Source: Mactromeris polynyma (Eukaryota; Mollusca; Bivalvia; Venerida; Mactridae). From it: 64,000 nt of DNA. The position numbers were made by a program, and so were the translations under genes. Within the stretch, counting starts at the first letter, position 1, and the number at the start of each line of letters is the position of its first letter. Shown piece after piece: positions 12,801-23,845 of this stretch. The notes below the pieces were generated by a model. The model saw nothing but the letters and a program-made list of their open reading frames with translations, was not told the DNA's origin and did no database searches. The DNA lies in assembly GCA_032209605.1 (NCBI GenBank), contig JASFXZ010000009.1, positions 21,439,553 through 21,503,552 of the forward strand. The letters run 5' to 3'.

Positions 12801-14807
12801 CGTTACTGCTACTACAGTTATTACCGCCGTTCCTGCTACTACAGCTATTGTCGCCGTTACTGCTACTACAGTTATTACCGCCGTTCCTGCTACTACAGCT
12901 ATTGTCGCCGTTACTGCTACTACAGTTATTACCGCCGTTCCTGCTACTACAGCTATTGTCGTCGTTACTGCTACTACAGTTATTACCGCCGTTCCTGCTA
13001 CTACAGCTATTACTGCCGTTACTGCTACTACAGTTATTGCTGCCGTTACTGCTACTACAGCTATTACTGCCGTTACTGCTACTACAGCTATTACTGCCGT
13101 TACTGCTACTACAGTTATTGCTGCCGTTACTGCTACTACAGCTATTACCGCCGTTCCTGCTACTACAGCTATTACCGCCGTTACTGCTACTACAGTTATT
13201 ACCGCCGTTACTGCTACTACAGCTATTACCGCCGTTCCTGCTACTACAGCTATTACCGCCGTTACTGCTACTACAGCTATTACCGCCGTTACTGCTACTA
13301 CAGTTATTACTGCCGTTACTGCTACTACAGTTATTACTGCCGTTCCTGCTACTACAGCTATTACCGCCGTTACTGCTACTACAGCTATTACTGCCGTTAC
13401 TGCTACTACAGCTATTACCGCCGTTCCTGCTACTACAGCTATTACCGCCGTTACTGCTACTACAGTTATTACCGCCGTTACTGCTACTACAGTTATTACC
13501 GCCGTTACTGCTACTACAGCTATTGTCGCCGTTACTGCTACTACAGTTATTACCGCCGTTACTGCTACTACAGTTATTACCGCCGTTCCTGCTACTACAG
13601 CTATTGTCGCCGTTACTGCTACTACAGTTATTACCGCCGTTCCTGCTACTACAGCTATTGTCGCCGTTACTGCTACTACAGTTATTACCGCCGTTCCTGC
13701 TACTACAGCTATTGTCGCCGTTACTGCTACTACAGTTATTACCGCCGTTCCTGCTACTACAGCTATTGTCGTCGTTACTGCTACTACAGTTATTACCGCC
13801 GTTCCTGCTACTACAGCTATTACTGCCGTTACTGCTACTACAGTTATTGCTGCCGTTACTGCTACTACAGCTATTACTGCCGTTACTGCTACTACAGCTA
13901 TTACTGCCGTTACTGCTACTACAGTTATTGCTGCCGTTACTGCTACTACAGCTATTACTGCCGTTACTGCTACTACTGTTATTGCTGCCGTTACTGCTAC
14001 TACAGTTATTGCTGCCGTTACTGCTACTACAGTTATTGCTGCCGTTACTGCTACTACAGTTATTGCTGCCGTTACTGCTACTACAGTTATTGCTGCCGTT
14101 ACTGCTACTACAGTTATTGCTGCCGTTACTGCTACTACTGTTATTACTGCCGTTCCTGCTACTACAGCTATTACTGCCGTTACTGCTACTACAGTTATTA
14201 CCGCCGTTCCTGCTACTACAGCTATTGTCGCCGTTACTGCTACTACAGCTATTACCGCCGTTACTGCTACTACAGCTATTACCGCCGTTCCTGCTACTAC
14301 AGCTATTACCGTCGATACTGATGACACTGCTATTACTGCCGTTACTGCTACTACAGCTATTACCGCCGTTCCTGCTACTACAGCTATTACCGCCGTTCCT
14401 GCTACTACAGCTATTACCGCCGTTCCTGCTACTACAGCTATTACCGTCGATACTGATGACACTGCTATTACTGCCGTTACTGCTACTACAGCTATTACCG
14501 CCGTTCCTGCTACTACAGCTATTACCGCCGTTCCTGCTACTACAGCTATTACCGCCGTTACTGCTACTACAGCTATTACCGCCGTTACTGCTACTACTGC
14601 TATTGTCGCCGTTACTGCTACTACTGCTATTACTGTCGATACTGATGACACTGCTGTTACTGTTGATACTGCTACTACAACTATTACCGCCGTTACTGCT
14701 ACTACTGCTATTGTCGCCGTTACTGCTACTACTGCTATTACTGTCGATACTGATGACACTGCTGTTACTGTTGATACTGCTACTACAGCTATTACCGCCG
14801 TTACTGC
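9811..14807. repeat. Giant 27/54-bp minisatellite (5 kb)
   Basis: About 185 monomers of 27 bp, consensus GCTATTACCGCCGTTACTGC plus TACTACA. From 9811 to about 10820 two diverged monomers alternate as a 54-bp dimer, the second type carrying GTCGATACTGATGAC. From about 10820 the array is mostly the first monomer, with variants GTT for GCT, CCT for ACT and GTCGCC for ACCGCC. The second type returns singly near 11150, 14310, 14450, 14640 and 14745. No stop occurs in several frames on both strands, which creates spurious frames of up to 1701 codons. I do not annotate a protein here. Confidence 0.97.
12334..13957. repeat. Exact 810-bp tandem duplication inside the minisatellite
   Basis: Bases 12334-13147 and 13144-13957 are identical in every position I compared, an offset of 810 bp or exactly 30 monomers. 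Rare variants such as the single GTCGTC monomer (12958 and 13768) recur at the same offset. Neighbouring monomers outside the block differ. This is a very recent block duplication. Confidence 0.93.
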
Positions 14808-14990
14808 ATTACCCCATAAGGTTCCTCAATACACATGGTTTAGCGCGCGCTTGACTCTAAATTTTAATTTTCAAGCGTCTGATAACATGGACTTTATCTA
14901 GCTGAATTTGGGTCAAACCTGAAAAATCTATCGTTTTGAATATTAATACAAGCATACATGTAATCTTTTCAATATTTATTACAAAAAACC
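14808..14990 (-). repeat. Dispersed repeat family R1, copy C (partial)
   Basis: On the minus strand this matches copies at 20005-20480 and 46292-47031 over the part around AAGCGCGCGCT, ending in CTTATGGGGTAATGC. The giant minisatellite starts directly after that last word. Only the middle of the family is present here; similarity fades near 14990. Confidence 0.8.
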
Positions 14991-15035
14991 TGAAACAGAC
15001 AAAAACAAGACATTTTGAGTTACACTCAGAAGCAG

Positions 15036-15370
15036 ACATGTAATTGTTTGTATATGTTACTATCGTTCACAAGATGTGTATCTTATAAACCTTCACAACA
15101 AATTCTACGAACATGACAATGTATCAGCTTCCAGATAATACAACACAAACAACAATACCCAGTCAGTCCATCCGTGAAGAAAATGGCAACAAGTGTTTAT
15201 CTTGTTTTTCTGTCTTCCTTTCCATATAAAGTAGAAATAAAGTCATGTTTTGAGGGATGGTCAATGGCTCTATTGGGATTCGAACCAACCATGACTTCAT
15301 TTTATATGTATATCCTTACTTTTTCGGCGCAGCCATACTAACATGACTTTGATATTTGCATTCTAACCAA
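15036..15370 (+). repeat. Duplicated block D1, long copy
   Basis: This block is similar to 26588-26820, sharing CTTATAAACCTTCACAAC, ATGTATCAGCTTCCAGAT and CATGACTTCATTTTATATG in order. It carries about 70 extra bases (around 15225-15290), including a TGGGATTCGAACC word that resembles a tRNA B box on the other strand. It is noncoding. Confidence 0.8.
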
Positions 15371-15905
15371 ATCTTGCGTTTACCACTAAACCGACTTTGA
15401 ATCTCTGTTTTCATGTTCTTACTGTGCTTTGCCATATATACCATGTCAGAACTGTTCTTGTGTTTCATATTATTACCTGTATACACCTATTGTATATGTG
15501 AAATTCTGCTTTTTAAGTTTTACTGTACAACTCGCTTTTAAATCTTTAACGTTGATTAAATGAAGTTTAAACTTTTGTGTTACAACTGAGATTGCTCCGG
15601 TCTTAAATAGTTTTATAATAACATATGAGCCGTGTCGTGACATTTCCGACCTAGTGGTCAAAATGACGTCACGTCAATAACAGACGACAAAGTTTGGCGT
15701 CACGAAGACGTGCCATTCTCGACAGCTCTCGGATATTTCCGTACCACTTCGTGGACCTAAGTAGATTCTGCAAAAGCTTTGAATACAGCAAGTATACACA
15801 TACACATGTATATTAGATCTACCTTAGCTTATGTAGGGGCCTACTGTATAAACAATTTAATAAGACAGCTATAGTTTAACACACTTAAGAATTCATTTAA
15901 CATGA
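15371..15905. other. Interval without gene
   Basis: The sequence upstream of the LINE frame is not clearly part of the retrotransposon. No endonuclease domain is visible. Confidence 0.45.
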
Positions 15906-18100
15906 ATGTTTCTATATGTTTCAAAATTTGTTAATTCAAAACTAGAAAATGCGAAGCTGTATTGGCGAATGTTGAAAGATTCTGTTTGTCACTGTAATAC
16001 AAATGATGTAAATGTAGACATGTTTGCGCGATATTTTAAAGCTATAAACAATCCTGAAGATAAGTTTTATCAAGCTGATGATGATATTCTCCAATTTAAC
16101 GAAACATTTCTAAACGATGAGACACAAATAATGTTTGACGAACTTAACACAGAAATAAGCTCAACAGAAATTCGAAATTCTATAAAACAATTAAGATCAA
16201 ATAGCGCTGCGGGTCCGGATTTATTTGTAAACGAGTTTTTCAAAAATGGAAGTAACCAAATTTTACCTTATCTTGAAAAACTTTTTAACGCGTGTTTTCG
16301 CATTGGCTACTTCCCACAAAAATGGAGTGAAGGTTATATCGTACCGATTCATAAGGGGGGAAGTAGAGATGATCCATCTAACTATAGGGGTATCACTCTT
16401 TTAAGCACTTTGGGAAAATTATTTACTCGGGTTTTGAACAACAGACTTGACACATGGGCAGAAAGCTACCAAATTTATATTGAAGCTCAAGCGGGGTTTA
16501 GAAAGAAAATGGGAACCATTGATAATATATTCGTACTGAATGCTGCAATCTCTCATTGTTTGAATAATAACGAAAAATTGTTCTGCGCTTTTGTAGATTT
16601 CAAGAAAGCTTTTGATTTCATAGTAAGAGATATTCTGTGGTACAAATTAATTAAGTATGGTGTACAAGGTAATATTCTAAAGGTCATTCAATCTATGTAC
16701 AATGGCATCTCATCAAGAGTTAAACTTTTTAACGAGGTTTGCGAGGCGTTCTCGTGCAATCTTGGAGTTCGACAGGGTGAAAGTTTATCGCCCTTTTTAT
16801 TTAGCATGTTTTTAAATGATATAGAGCGTGAATTCGCGGCAAAAGGTATAAACGGAATCAATTTAGGCAGTTTGAAGTTATGTCTTTTATTATATGCAGA
16901 TGATATTATTATATTCTCTAAAAGTAGTGAGGGTTTGCAAGAAGCTTTAGACGTTTTATCGGAATATTGTGATAAATGGAAACTTGAAGTTAATACTTTT
17001 AAGACAAAAATTGTAATTTTTAGAAAAGGGGGGCGTTTACCCGCCAATATGAAATTTACTTATAAAAATACTGATTTGGAGATTGTTAATATCTTCAAAT
17101 ATTTGGGTGTTGTTTTCTCATCGGGTGGTTCTTTTAAAGCTCAAGACAAATTGTTAGCAGGCCAAGCACTAAAAGGAATTTTTGAAATGAACAAACGTCT
17201 GTATAAGTTTACAGATTTATCTCCAAAACATACACTTGAACTTTTCGATAAATTAATCACACCTATATTAAATTACTCATCCGAAGTATGGGGGTTCTAT
17301 AAGGCGACCGAAATAGAAAAAACGCACTTACATTTCTGTAAACGTCTATTGGGAGTTAAACTGTCGACTCAAAATGACTTTGTATATGGAGAACTAGGCA
17401 GGTATGATATGGAAGCTTCTAGAATGTACAATATTATTAAATACTGGCTAAAAATATGCTTTGCCCCAGAACATAAATACATTAAACAATGTTATATTTT
17501 ACTCAAAAGTAAATCCGCGTAAATCCGCGTAAGGTTAATTGGGTCTCAAGAGTTAAGTCTATTTTGTCGGAGCTTGGTTTTTATGATGCTTGGTGGAACC
17601 AAGGAGTAGCCAATCGAAAGTATTTTTTATCATTAGTAAAGCAAAGAATACGCGATACCTGGATTCAGGATTTTAACTCAAGACTGGAAAACTCATCCAG
17701 AGCTATTTTCTTTAAATCCTTTACTTCTTTTACTTTCAATAAATATCTTGAGGTTATCAACATTAAAAAATATAGAATATCTATGTCCCAATTAAGAATG
17801 TCTTCACATCGTTTATATGTTGAAACAGGAAGATGGAAAAAAACTCAACCGGTACCTTTTAACGAAAGATTATGTATTGCCTGCAACGTGTTGGAAGATG
17901 AATATCATTTCGTCATACAATGTCCTATTTACAAAGAAAGTCGAAACAAATTAATCAAACGCTTTTATTGGCAAAATCCAAATATGTACAAATTTTTACA
18001 ATTAATTACTAGTGAAAATGTTACCGAAATTAGAAACCTAGCCATTTTCGTACACCACGCTTTCACTGAACGACAAAACCTGCATGCAATGGTGACTTAG
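15906..18100 (+). pseudogene. LINE (non-LTR retrotransposon) ORF2: reverse transcriptase, 5'-truncated
   Basis: Frame one (15906-17522) holds a reverse transcriptase: SAAGPDLFVNEFF, PIHKGGSRDDPSNYRG, FVDFKKAFD near residue 230, GVRQGESLSP near 287 and the catalytic YADD near 329, followed by the thumb. Frame two (to 18100) holds the C-terminal region with ETGRWKK and a C-x2-C-x7-H-x4-C knuckle (CIACNVLEDEYHFVIQC). The frame changes at a 10-bp tandem duplication, TAAATCCGCG at 17510-17519 and 17520-17529, which also supplies a stop. There is no apurinic endonuclease domain, so the copy is 5'-truncated as well as broken. The enzyme would copy its own RNA into a nicked chromosome. Confidence 0.93.
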
Positions 18101-18210
18101 ACATGTTTTGTCTAAACATATTTATTCTTGATGTTGTAAGGCAATGTTGTTCTATATACCCTAAATGATTGTGCCACTTTTGTTGGTACATGTATGTATT
18201 ATATGTATAT

Positions 18211-18236
18211 GCGCGCGTGTGTGTGTGTGTGTGTGT
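18211..18236. repeat. GC/GT microsatellite
   Basis: A short GCGCGC followed by a TG dinucleotide run, in the AT-rich sequence that is probably the LINE 3' untranslated region. Confidence 0.9.
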
Positions 18237-20004
18237 AGGGGTATATGCATTTTATGTATATACTTGTATATCTATATATGTATGTGTGAGTATGAATGTG
18301 TAGGTATGAGTAAATATATATGCTCATGAATTGTATGGCTGAACAATATGTTGTATTGCATTATAATAATTCTATGTCATACTATTTTGGCTTAAATATG
18401 TTGTTCTATAATTGTTATATGTAATATATGCATTAATGTTGCGGTATATTGCATACACTGTCTCTCCCGAGAACGCATGTAAAAGAACACATGTAAAATT
18501 TCTGTAATCTTTTATGTCTATTTAGAAAACAAATAAACAAAAACATGATTTATATCTCGAAAAAATGAAATTTCTAAAATTCACAAACCAAAATTACATG
18601 CTTTCTCGCCATTTGTCACGATGCTTATTACTGTAAAAATGATTATTGCTGCTTTGTAAAAAATACTTTTCAGTGTTCAATATGCAAATAAATATATCTA
18701 TCTATGTTAATACAAAACATGTACTGCACTGGTATGGAAGGACGTATCATACACTCTGAAAGTGCCACGCTTCTATCAATTATACTATCAGGGGCGTAGC
18801 TAGGCATTTTTAAAGTGTACGCAGAATTGGGGTTCATATGGACAGTTGACGTTTTCATAGGTGAGAAACCAATTTGTATAGCAAAATTGATTATTCGTGT
18901 CTCAGTATATATCTCATATCTTCACCATAATTATAAGGCTGGAATATTTAAATCGTCGAAACATTGCAGCATTAATTCTGAAACAAATGTGTACGAAATT
19001 TAAAGTGCACGTTAACAAAGGTTGAATGCAAGAACAACGCAAATGCATATGAACATTTGTTTTACTTTAATCGTGAAACATTTACAACATGAAACAAACT
19101 TCTAGTTGACTTCCTTAATTGTTTGAAAAGCAAAACGAACTTCAAAATAACCATAAAGCCTCATCGTGTAAGCTAATGTCAACGTTTTCTGTACAAGCTA
19201 TAGGCCTATAACTACACCCTGAATAGTAACGCAAGGCGGCGGTCCTTCTGTTGTGCGAAGATGTCTATACCTATTGTATGTCGATTTGCCTTTCACAGTA
19301 AACGTTAAGCAGTCCAAGGCCAGACAGCCGATCGGTTGTCATTGTTGAGTGAATATATGTTTAACCTCCTCATTGTTGAGAATAACCGCTCCGCCGTAGT
19401 AGCGGTCGACACCAGCATACGTTTGGGAATGAATTTGGATGCTACTGATAATTAAGTTATTCTCAAGAGAATCGAATTCTGCGCAAGGATCCAGCTGCCA
19501 CTAAGTCTTGTGCCGCAACCATTGGCATTCGCGGGAAAATTCAGCTGCATCATAGCTTGTGTCTGCCTGGTTTTCACGGAAAATGTCGGCGACTATCTCG
19601 ACAGTTTATTTCACTACAAAGTAATATATTTAGTTAAGGTTATGGTAATTTAATATACATGTATATACGTGCTAAACATTAGATGAGAGTGCACATTATT
19701 TTAAAACGTAAATTACCGATTTAGCATTACCATTATGTCGGAAAATAGCTCATTGAGCTAATGTTATTTGTTAACATATGCCCGATTTTAATTAAAGATT
19801 CTTGCGTCTTGAATCATTTAGCGCGCTTTCCACATCTTACCCACGCTAAATAAGTTTACACTATTGACACATACTGACTTAAAACTGTTTGATTGTATTT
19901 ATCTCACGAGCTCGCATTGCGACGTAATACATGTAATAATGGTTTAGAACAACTCAACATTCGATTCAACGTATTATCAGGAAGAACATCACATTTGTAT
20001 GACA
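18237..20004. other. LINE 3' flank and interval without gene
   Basis: AT-rich sequence up to about 18540 (ending in an A-rich AAACAAATAAAC) is plausibly the LINE tail. A fragment CAGGGGCGTAGCTAGGC at 18790 resembles the end of a dispersed repeat. I recognise no gene. Confidence 0.4.
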
Positions 20005-20480
20005 TTTTATAATACTGCAAAGAAAAATCCAGTAATTTCATTGGTTAAAGGCTCGCGTAGAGGATTCTATATACATGGCGCTGACAGGGTATATGACGTC
20101 CGAACTCATTTCCCCTTCATGCGCCTCGTGACCATTTTCGGTGACGGCTCGACTCGAAAACTTTTATCTGTTTATGTCTGCAAGTTACTAGAAATTGACA
20201 ATTGATCTTCACACATGATTCAATAAATATTGAACAGAGTACATGTGTGCTAGTATTAATATTCAAAACGATAGATTTTTTAAGGCTATGACAATGACAA
20301 AATTCAGTTAGATAAGGTCCATGAGATCAGACGCTTGAAAATAAAAATTAGAGTGCAAGCGCGCGCTTAACCATGTGTATTAAGGTACCTTATGGGGTAA
20401 TGCAACGCCTTGGGTTATATGGCACACAAACTGGTTATATTCCCCCATATACCCTGTCAACAACCTGTATAACTAATAGT
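20005..20480 (+). repeat. Dispersed repeat family R1, copy A
   Basis: This starts TTTATAATACTGCAAAG and ends CAACCTGTATAACTAATA. It is about 90 percent identical by eye to copy B (46292-47031) outside a 270-bp segment that it lacks after GGGGTAATGC. Inverted words GACAGGGTATATG (about 20083) and CATATACCCTGTC (about 20447) lie near its ends. The open frame at 19999-20205 is also open in copy B, but it has no recognisable product and no start context. I treat the family as a non-autonomous element of unknown class. Confidence 0.8.
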
Positions 20481-22206
20481 ATACATGCAGTCGGGAAGGA
20501 AATGTCAATGTAACATAATTACTTGTAGTGGGTGCAGAAAATAGGACAACTTAACTAAAATCCCTGAAAGTATTTGGTACTACTTTATAGAAGTTCGTTG
20601 GTGACATATGTTTTTACAATGGATATATTGTATTATATATAGCGCATTCGTCTGTATTTAATTTTTATTCACGCAGTTTAAATACTTCGGGTCCCGTGTT
20701 GACAAAGGATTATCTGATCTGGATCAATTTGATCCAGTAAATTATTGTCCATTTTCTTTAATTATTTGAAAACTTTATATGGTACGTCTCATATAAGAAC
20801 ACAACATTACCTAAATATCTTCTAATGACTTTGTGAAAATAGTTAAAGCTTGACTTTTTTGTTGAGAAATTTCCAAAGTATACATACACTGATCTAGATC
20901 AAATCAGTATCTTTTTTCAAGATAAAATGTCCCAAGACATTCTGACTAAATTATCAACACAGGTTGTTTGTAAAACACACATGCCCCCTTGACAGCCAGT
21001 CATAGGTAAAAGGCAATCATTCCATGAAATATGACTTCAAGAGGCCAATACTTTCTCCAGAATTTGATCCGTATGGTTTTCAGCGAATATTCTTCTTGCA
21101 TACAGGTCATTGTAACCCTTCTGACTAAATTATCCTAATATGTCGGAATTTCAGAGTTATAAGCCTTCTCCAGTAATTGACAAGAGTTTCGGTCACTTTT
21201 AGGTCACTTTGACCTTGATACATTAGGAATCATGAGTTGACCACTGGATATAATCCTATGGTTACTGTAAGCCTATGATTCTTCACTTATTGATCGGAAA
21301 CCAGACAGTCACCAACTGACAGACTGGGGACCATCACTAATGGCACTATTCATATCGTGTAAAAGACATGAATAAGCAAGGTTACCTTGTACACTAAATG
21401 TGGTCAAAGAATTCCAATAAATTAAATACATAAATATTTGAAATAGTTTTAATAAAATAAGACAGTATTCAATCATATCTCACATTTTATGAAACTTGCT
21501 AGCATAGTATATTATGGGGTCTGCCCATACTGCTATGAATAGGGTCTCATATCCTCTAGAAAACACTGTCTACAAAAAAGGGGAGATCTCTAGACAATAT
21601 CAAAGCAGAAAATTAATGCTATTCCATAAAACTCCTTGTCCAGCTTTAATACACAAGTGTATAAGTTTCCTACTAATTTTACAAAAGTCTACTATCAGCA
21701 GTAAAATCTCAATCATAAGACCACAATTGGGACCGGCTTGAAAATTGGTCATATTATTGAGATTGCCTTAATATTCACCACGGACCTAAGATATACGTTT
21801 TGGCCCTTACTATCGAAAACAAGAGTTTTATCTCCATAAAAGCAAAATGCTTTTTCTAATTAAAGAAATGTCTATTTAAATATTGTAAATTTGTGTATGT
21901 AGTCCCAAAGAATTAACTGCCTTATGTAAGTGAAATCCGATTTGTCAAGTAAATATTTGAATTAGAAGAATCATAAAGATTATATAATGTTATTAAATAA
22001 GTTTACTTTATTTTCTTTTCGTGTAGTTTAAAGTCATAAAGTGATATTCAAATGCTTTGAAAAGAAAATATTACATTTAGTATTTACAGTTTATTTATCG
22101 ATCGTGTGTAAACAATACCTAATTAAAAGTATTATACATACTAATAAAAAGAGTATTTAGGTCTTTGATGTAAACAACAATTGTATTAACACTTTTTATT
22201 GTGCAG
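20481..22206. other. Interval with weak repeat fragments, no gene
   Basis: Bases about 20940-21330 read like a decayed mollusc dispersed repeat (TCTGACTAAATTATC twice, GGTCACTTTGACCTTG). Bases 21700-21785 resemble the repeat at 57170-57320 (phrases like ATATTATTGAGATTGCC). I see no open frame of interest. Confidence 0.35.
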
Positions 22207-22323
22207 ATCGTGACTTGGTTACCAGAGCTTACTGACCATTAACATTGACCAAGTTGACCAGCACCAATAAAATGGCTGCAGACATCCTGCTCTGTACCAC
22301 TGTCTATCAAGCCAGAACACAAG
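22207..22323 (+). other. Orphan exon-like segment
   Basis: An acceptor-like TTTTTATTGTGCAG precedes, and a strong donor GTATGTG follows, a 117-bp segment. It contains AAAATGGCTGCAG, an ATG in good context at 22272, opening MAADILLCTTVYQARTQ up to the donor. No continuing exon is identified downstream; joining to 23846 would put that ATG out of frame with the secreted gene. It could be a 5' exon of an unseen transcript or chance. Confidence 0.25.
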
Positions 22324-23040
22324 GTATGTGAAATTCTTATATTGATTTTCCGAAAAAAACGGGCGGATGAAATAAAAAAATTGAAATAAGTTCTTAAATA
22401 AAATTGCATCTTTTGATAAATGCACATTTGGAGTTGAAATATTTATTGCTAGACGTAGTCTGTTATTTTTTTTTCATTTCAAACATAAGTGATAGAGTAT
22501 GATTTTTTTCAAAATACATTTTTGTAATTAAAATAATTGTGAAACAAATCTGAATTATTAGTTCATTTATTATCACTAAAATACCCGTGTGTGCTCGTAA
22601 CATTGCATTTATTCAAACAAATGTTATTCTTTCAATAATTTAATACATTTCATTTTGTTTCTATACCTACTATGTGTAAACTATTTGTTGATTTTTTTCT
22701 CTAACATACTTTGAAATTGAAAAAAATGATTCTATAATATACATTTTAATTGAAATAGCAATGTTCTTTGTCGACGCCTAACAAATTTAAATGTATACAG
22801 TGTTTTGACTCAGGCCCCTATACAGTATTACTTAACCAAGTTAGGGTTAATGTTATGTTTCTACCGTCGCACGCACGCTGTTCAATGTTTACATATTTGA
22901 ATTTTCCAGCCGGCAACTTTTTGTTTTCCTTTTTCATTTTGTCCAGGAGTAGCGGTTATTGTTTCAGTGAAAATGTAACTTTTATGTATTTTTTTCTTGA
23001 TTTAAAACCTATGCTAAAAATAGTCAATCCCTGAACAGCC

Positions 23041-23262
23041 TTGCGTTCAGTTACGGCGAACGATAGCCCGCTCACTGTTATATACCTAACAAGTGTATTG
23101 ACCGCCTCGTTTTTATTCTGGTTCCCTGTCTCAAAAACAGTGACGACAGGGAACCAGCCCTGTGATTATTTTGCAATTTGGTTCCCCGTGTGCAGTCATT
23201 GTGATACGGTGGGCCATGGATACAAAACAAAACCTGAGCGACTGTTAGCCGTAACTGAACGC
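23041..23262. mobile_element. Short inverted-repeat element (MITE-like)
   Basis: TGCGTTCAGTTACGGC near 23042 is exactly repeated in inverse orientation near 23247-23262, with weaker pairing continuing inward for about 15 bp. Inside, CTGGTTCCCTGTC (23118-23130) and its exact complement (23145-23157) form a 13-bp hairpin with a 14-base loop. It is noncoding and more GC-rich than its surroundings, about 580 bp upstream of the secreted-protein gene. Confidence 0.65.
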
Positions 23263-23845
23263 AGTGTTAGGCTCAAATATTCGCGTGCTACCTCCGAGTT
23301 GCGATAGCGAGTGATATGAAAGTTTTTCGCTAACACGCCGGTCAATAGCAAAACTCGCCCGCTGTTTCGCAATTTAGTATTTGAAGGACGCGCGAATCCT
23401 GACGTTGATATATCACGTTCATTCACCGTTGCTATTATCTAGCTGATGTTTATAATTACAATATTATGTATACATGTCATGTGTATTGTTACGTTGATAA
23501 ACTACTTGTGAACACTTTGTGTGTTGCAGACGATCTTAATAGAGTATCTGTTCTGTTCTGCTCTTAACATCATTTTATCGGCGCCTTAATTTTTCCGCGT
23601 TGACGCATAACGAAGTTTGAATTCATCAACTGTTTCGACCGGCTCCTGAATATTTCTGCAGCGTTGACGCTTTGCAAAATTCAAACTTATTATATGTTTG
23701 AGCAACGCCTCACAAGTAAGACCAACTTTCTACTGCACCGAGGACGATCTTGTATACACGTTTTATCGTACATTTATTGAAATATAAAATAGAGCATGTT
23801 GTTCTCCATTACAACTGCTAACAAAAATATATCAATCTATTTTAG

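Noticed and set aside
9796..14901. Open frames of 1701, 1650 and 1055 codons as giant repeat proteins
   Set aside because: They arise from stop-free 27-bp monomers in several frames at once on both strands. There is no signal peptide, intron or unique coding flank, and the frame simply runs out of the array.
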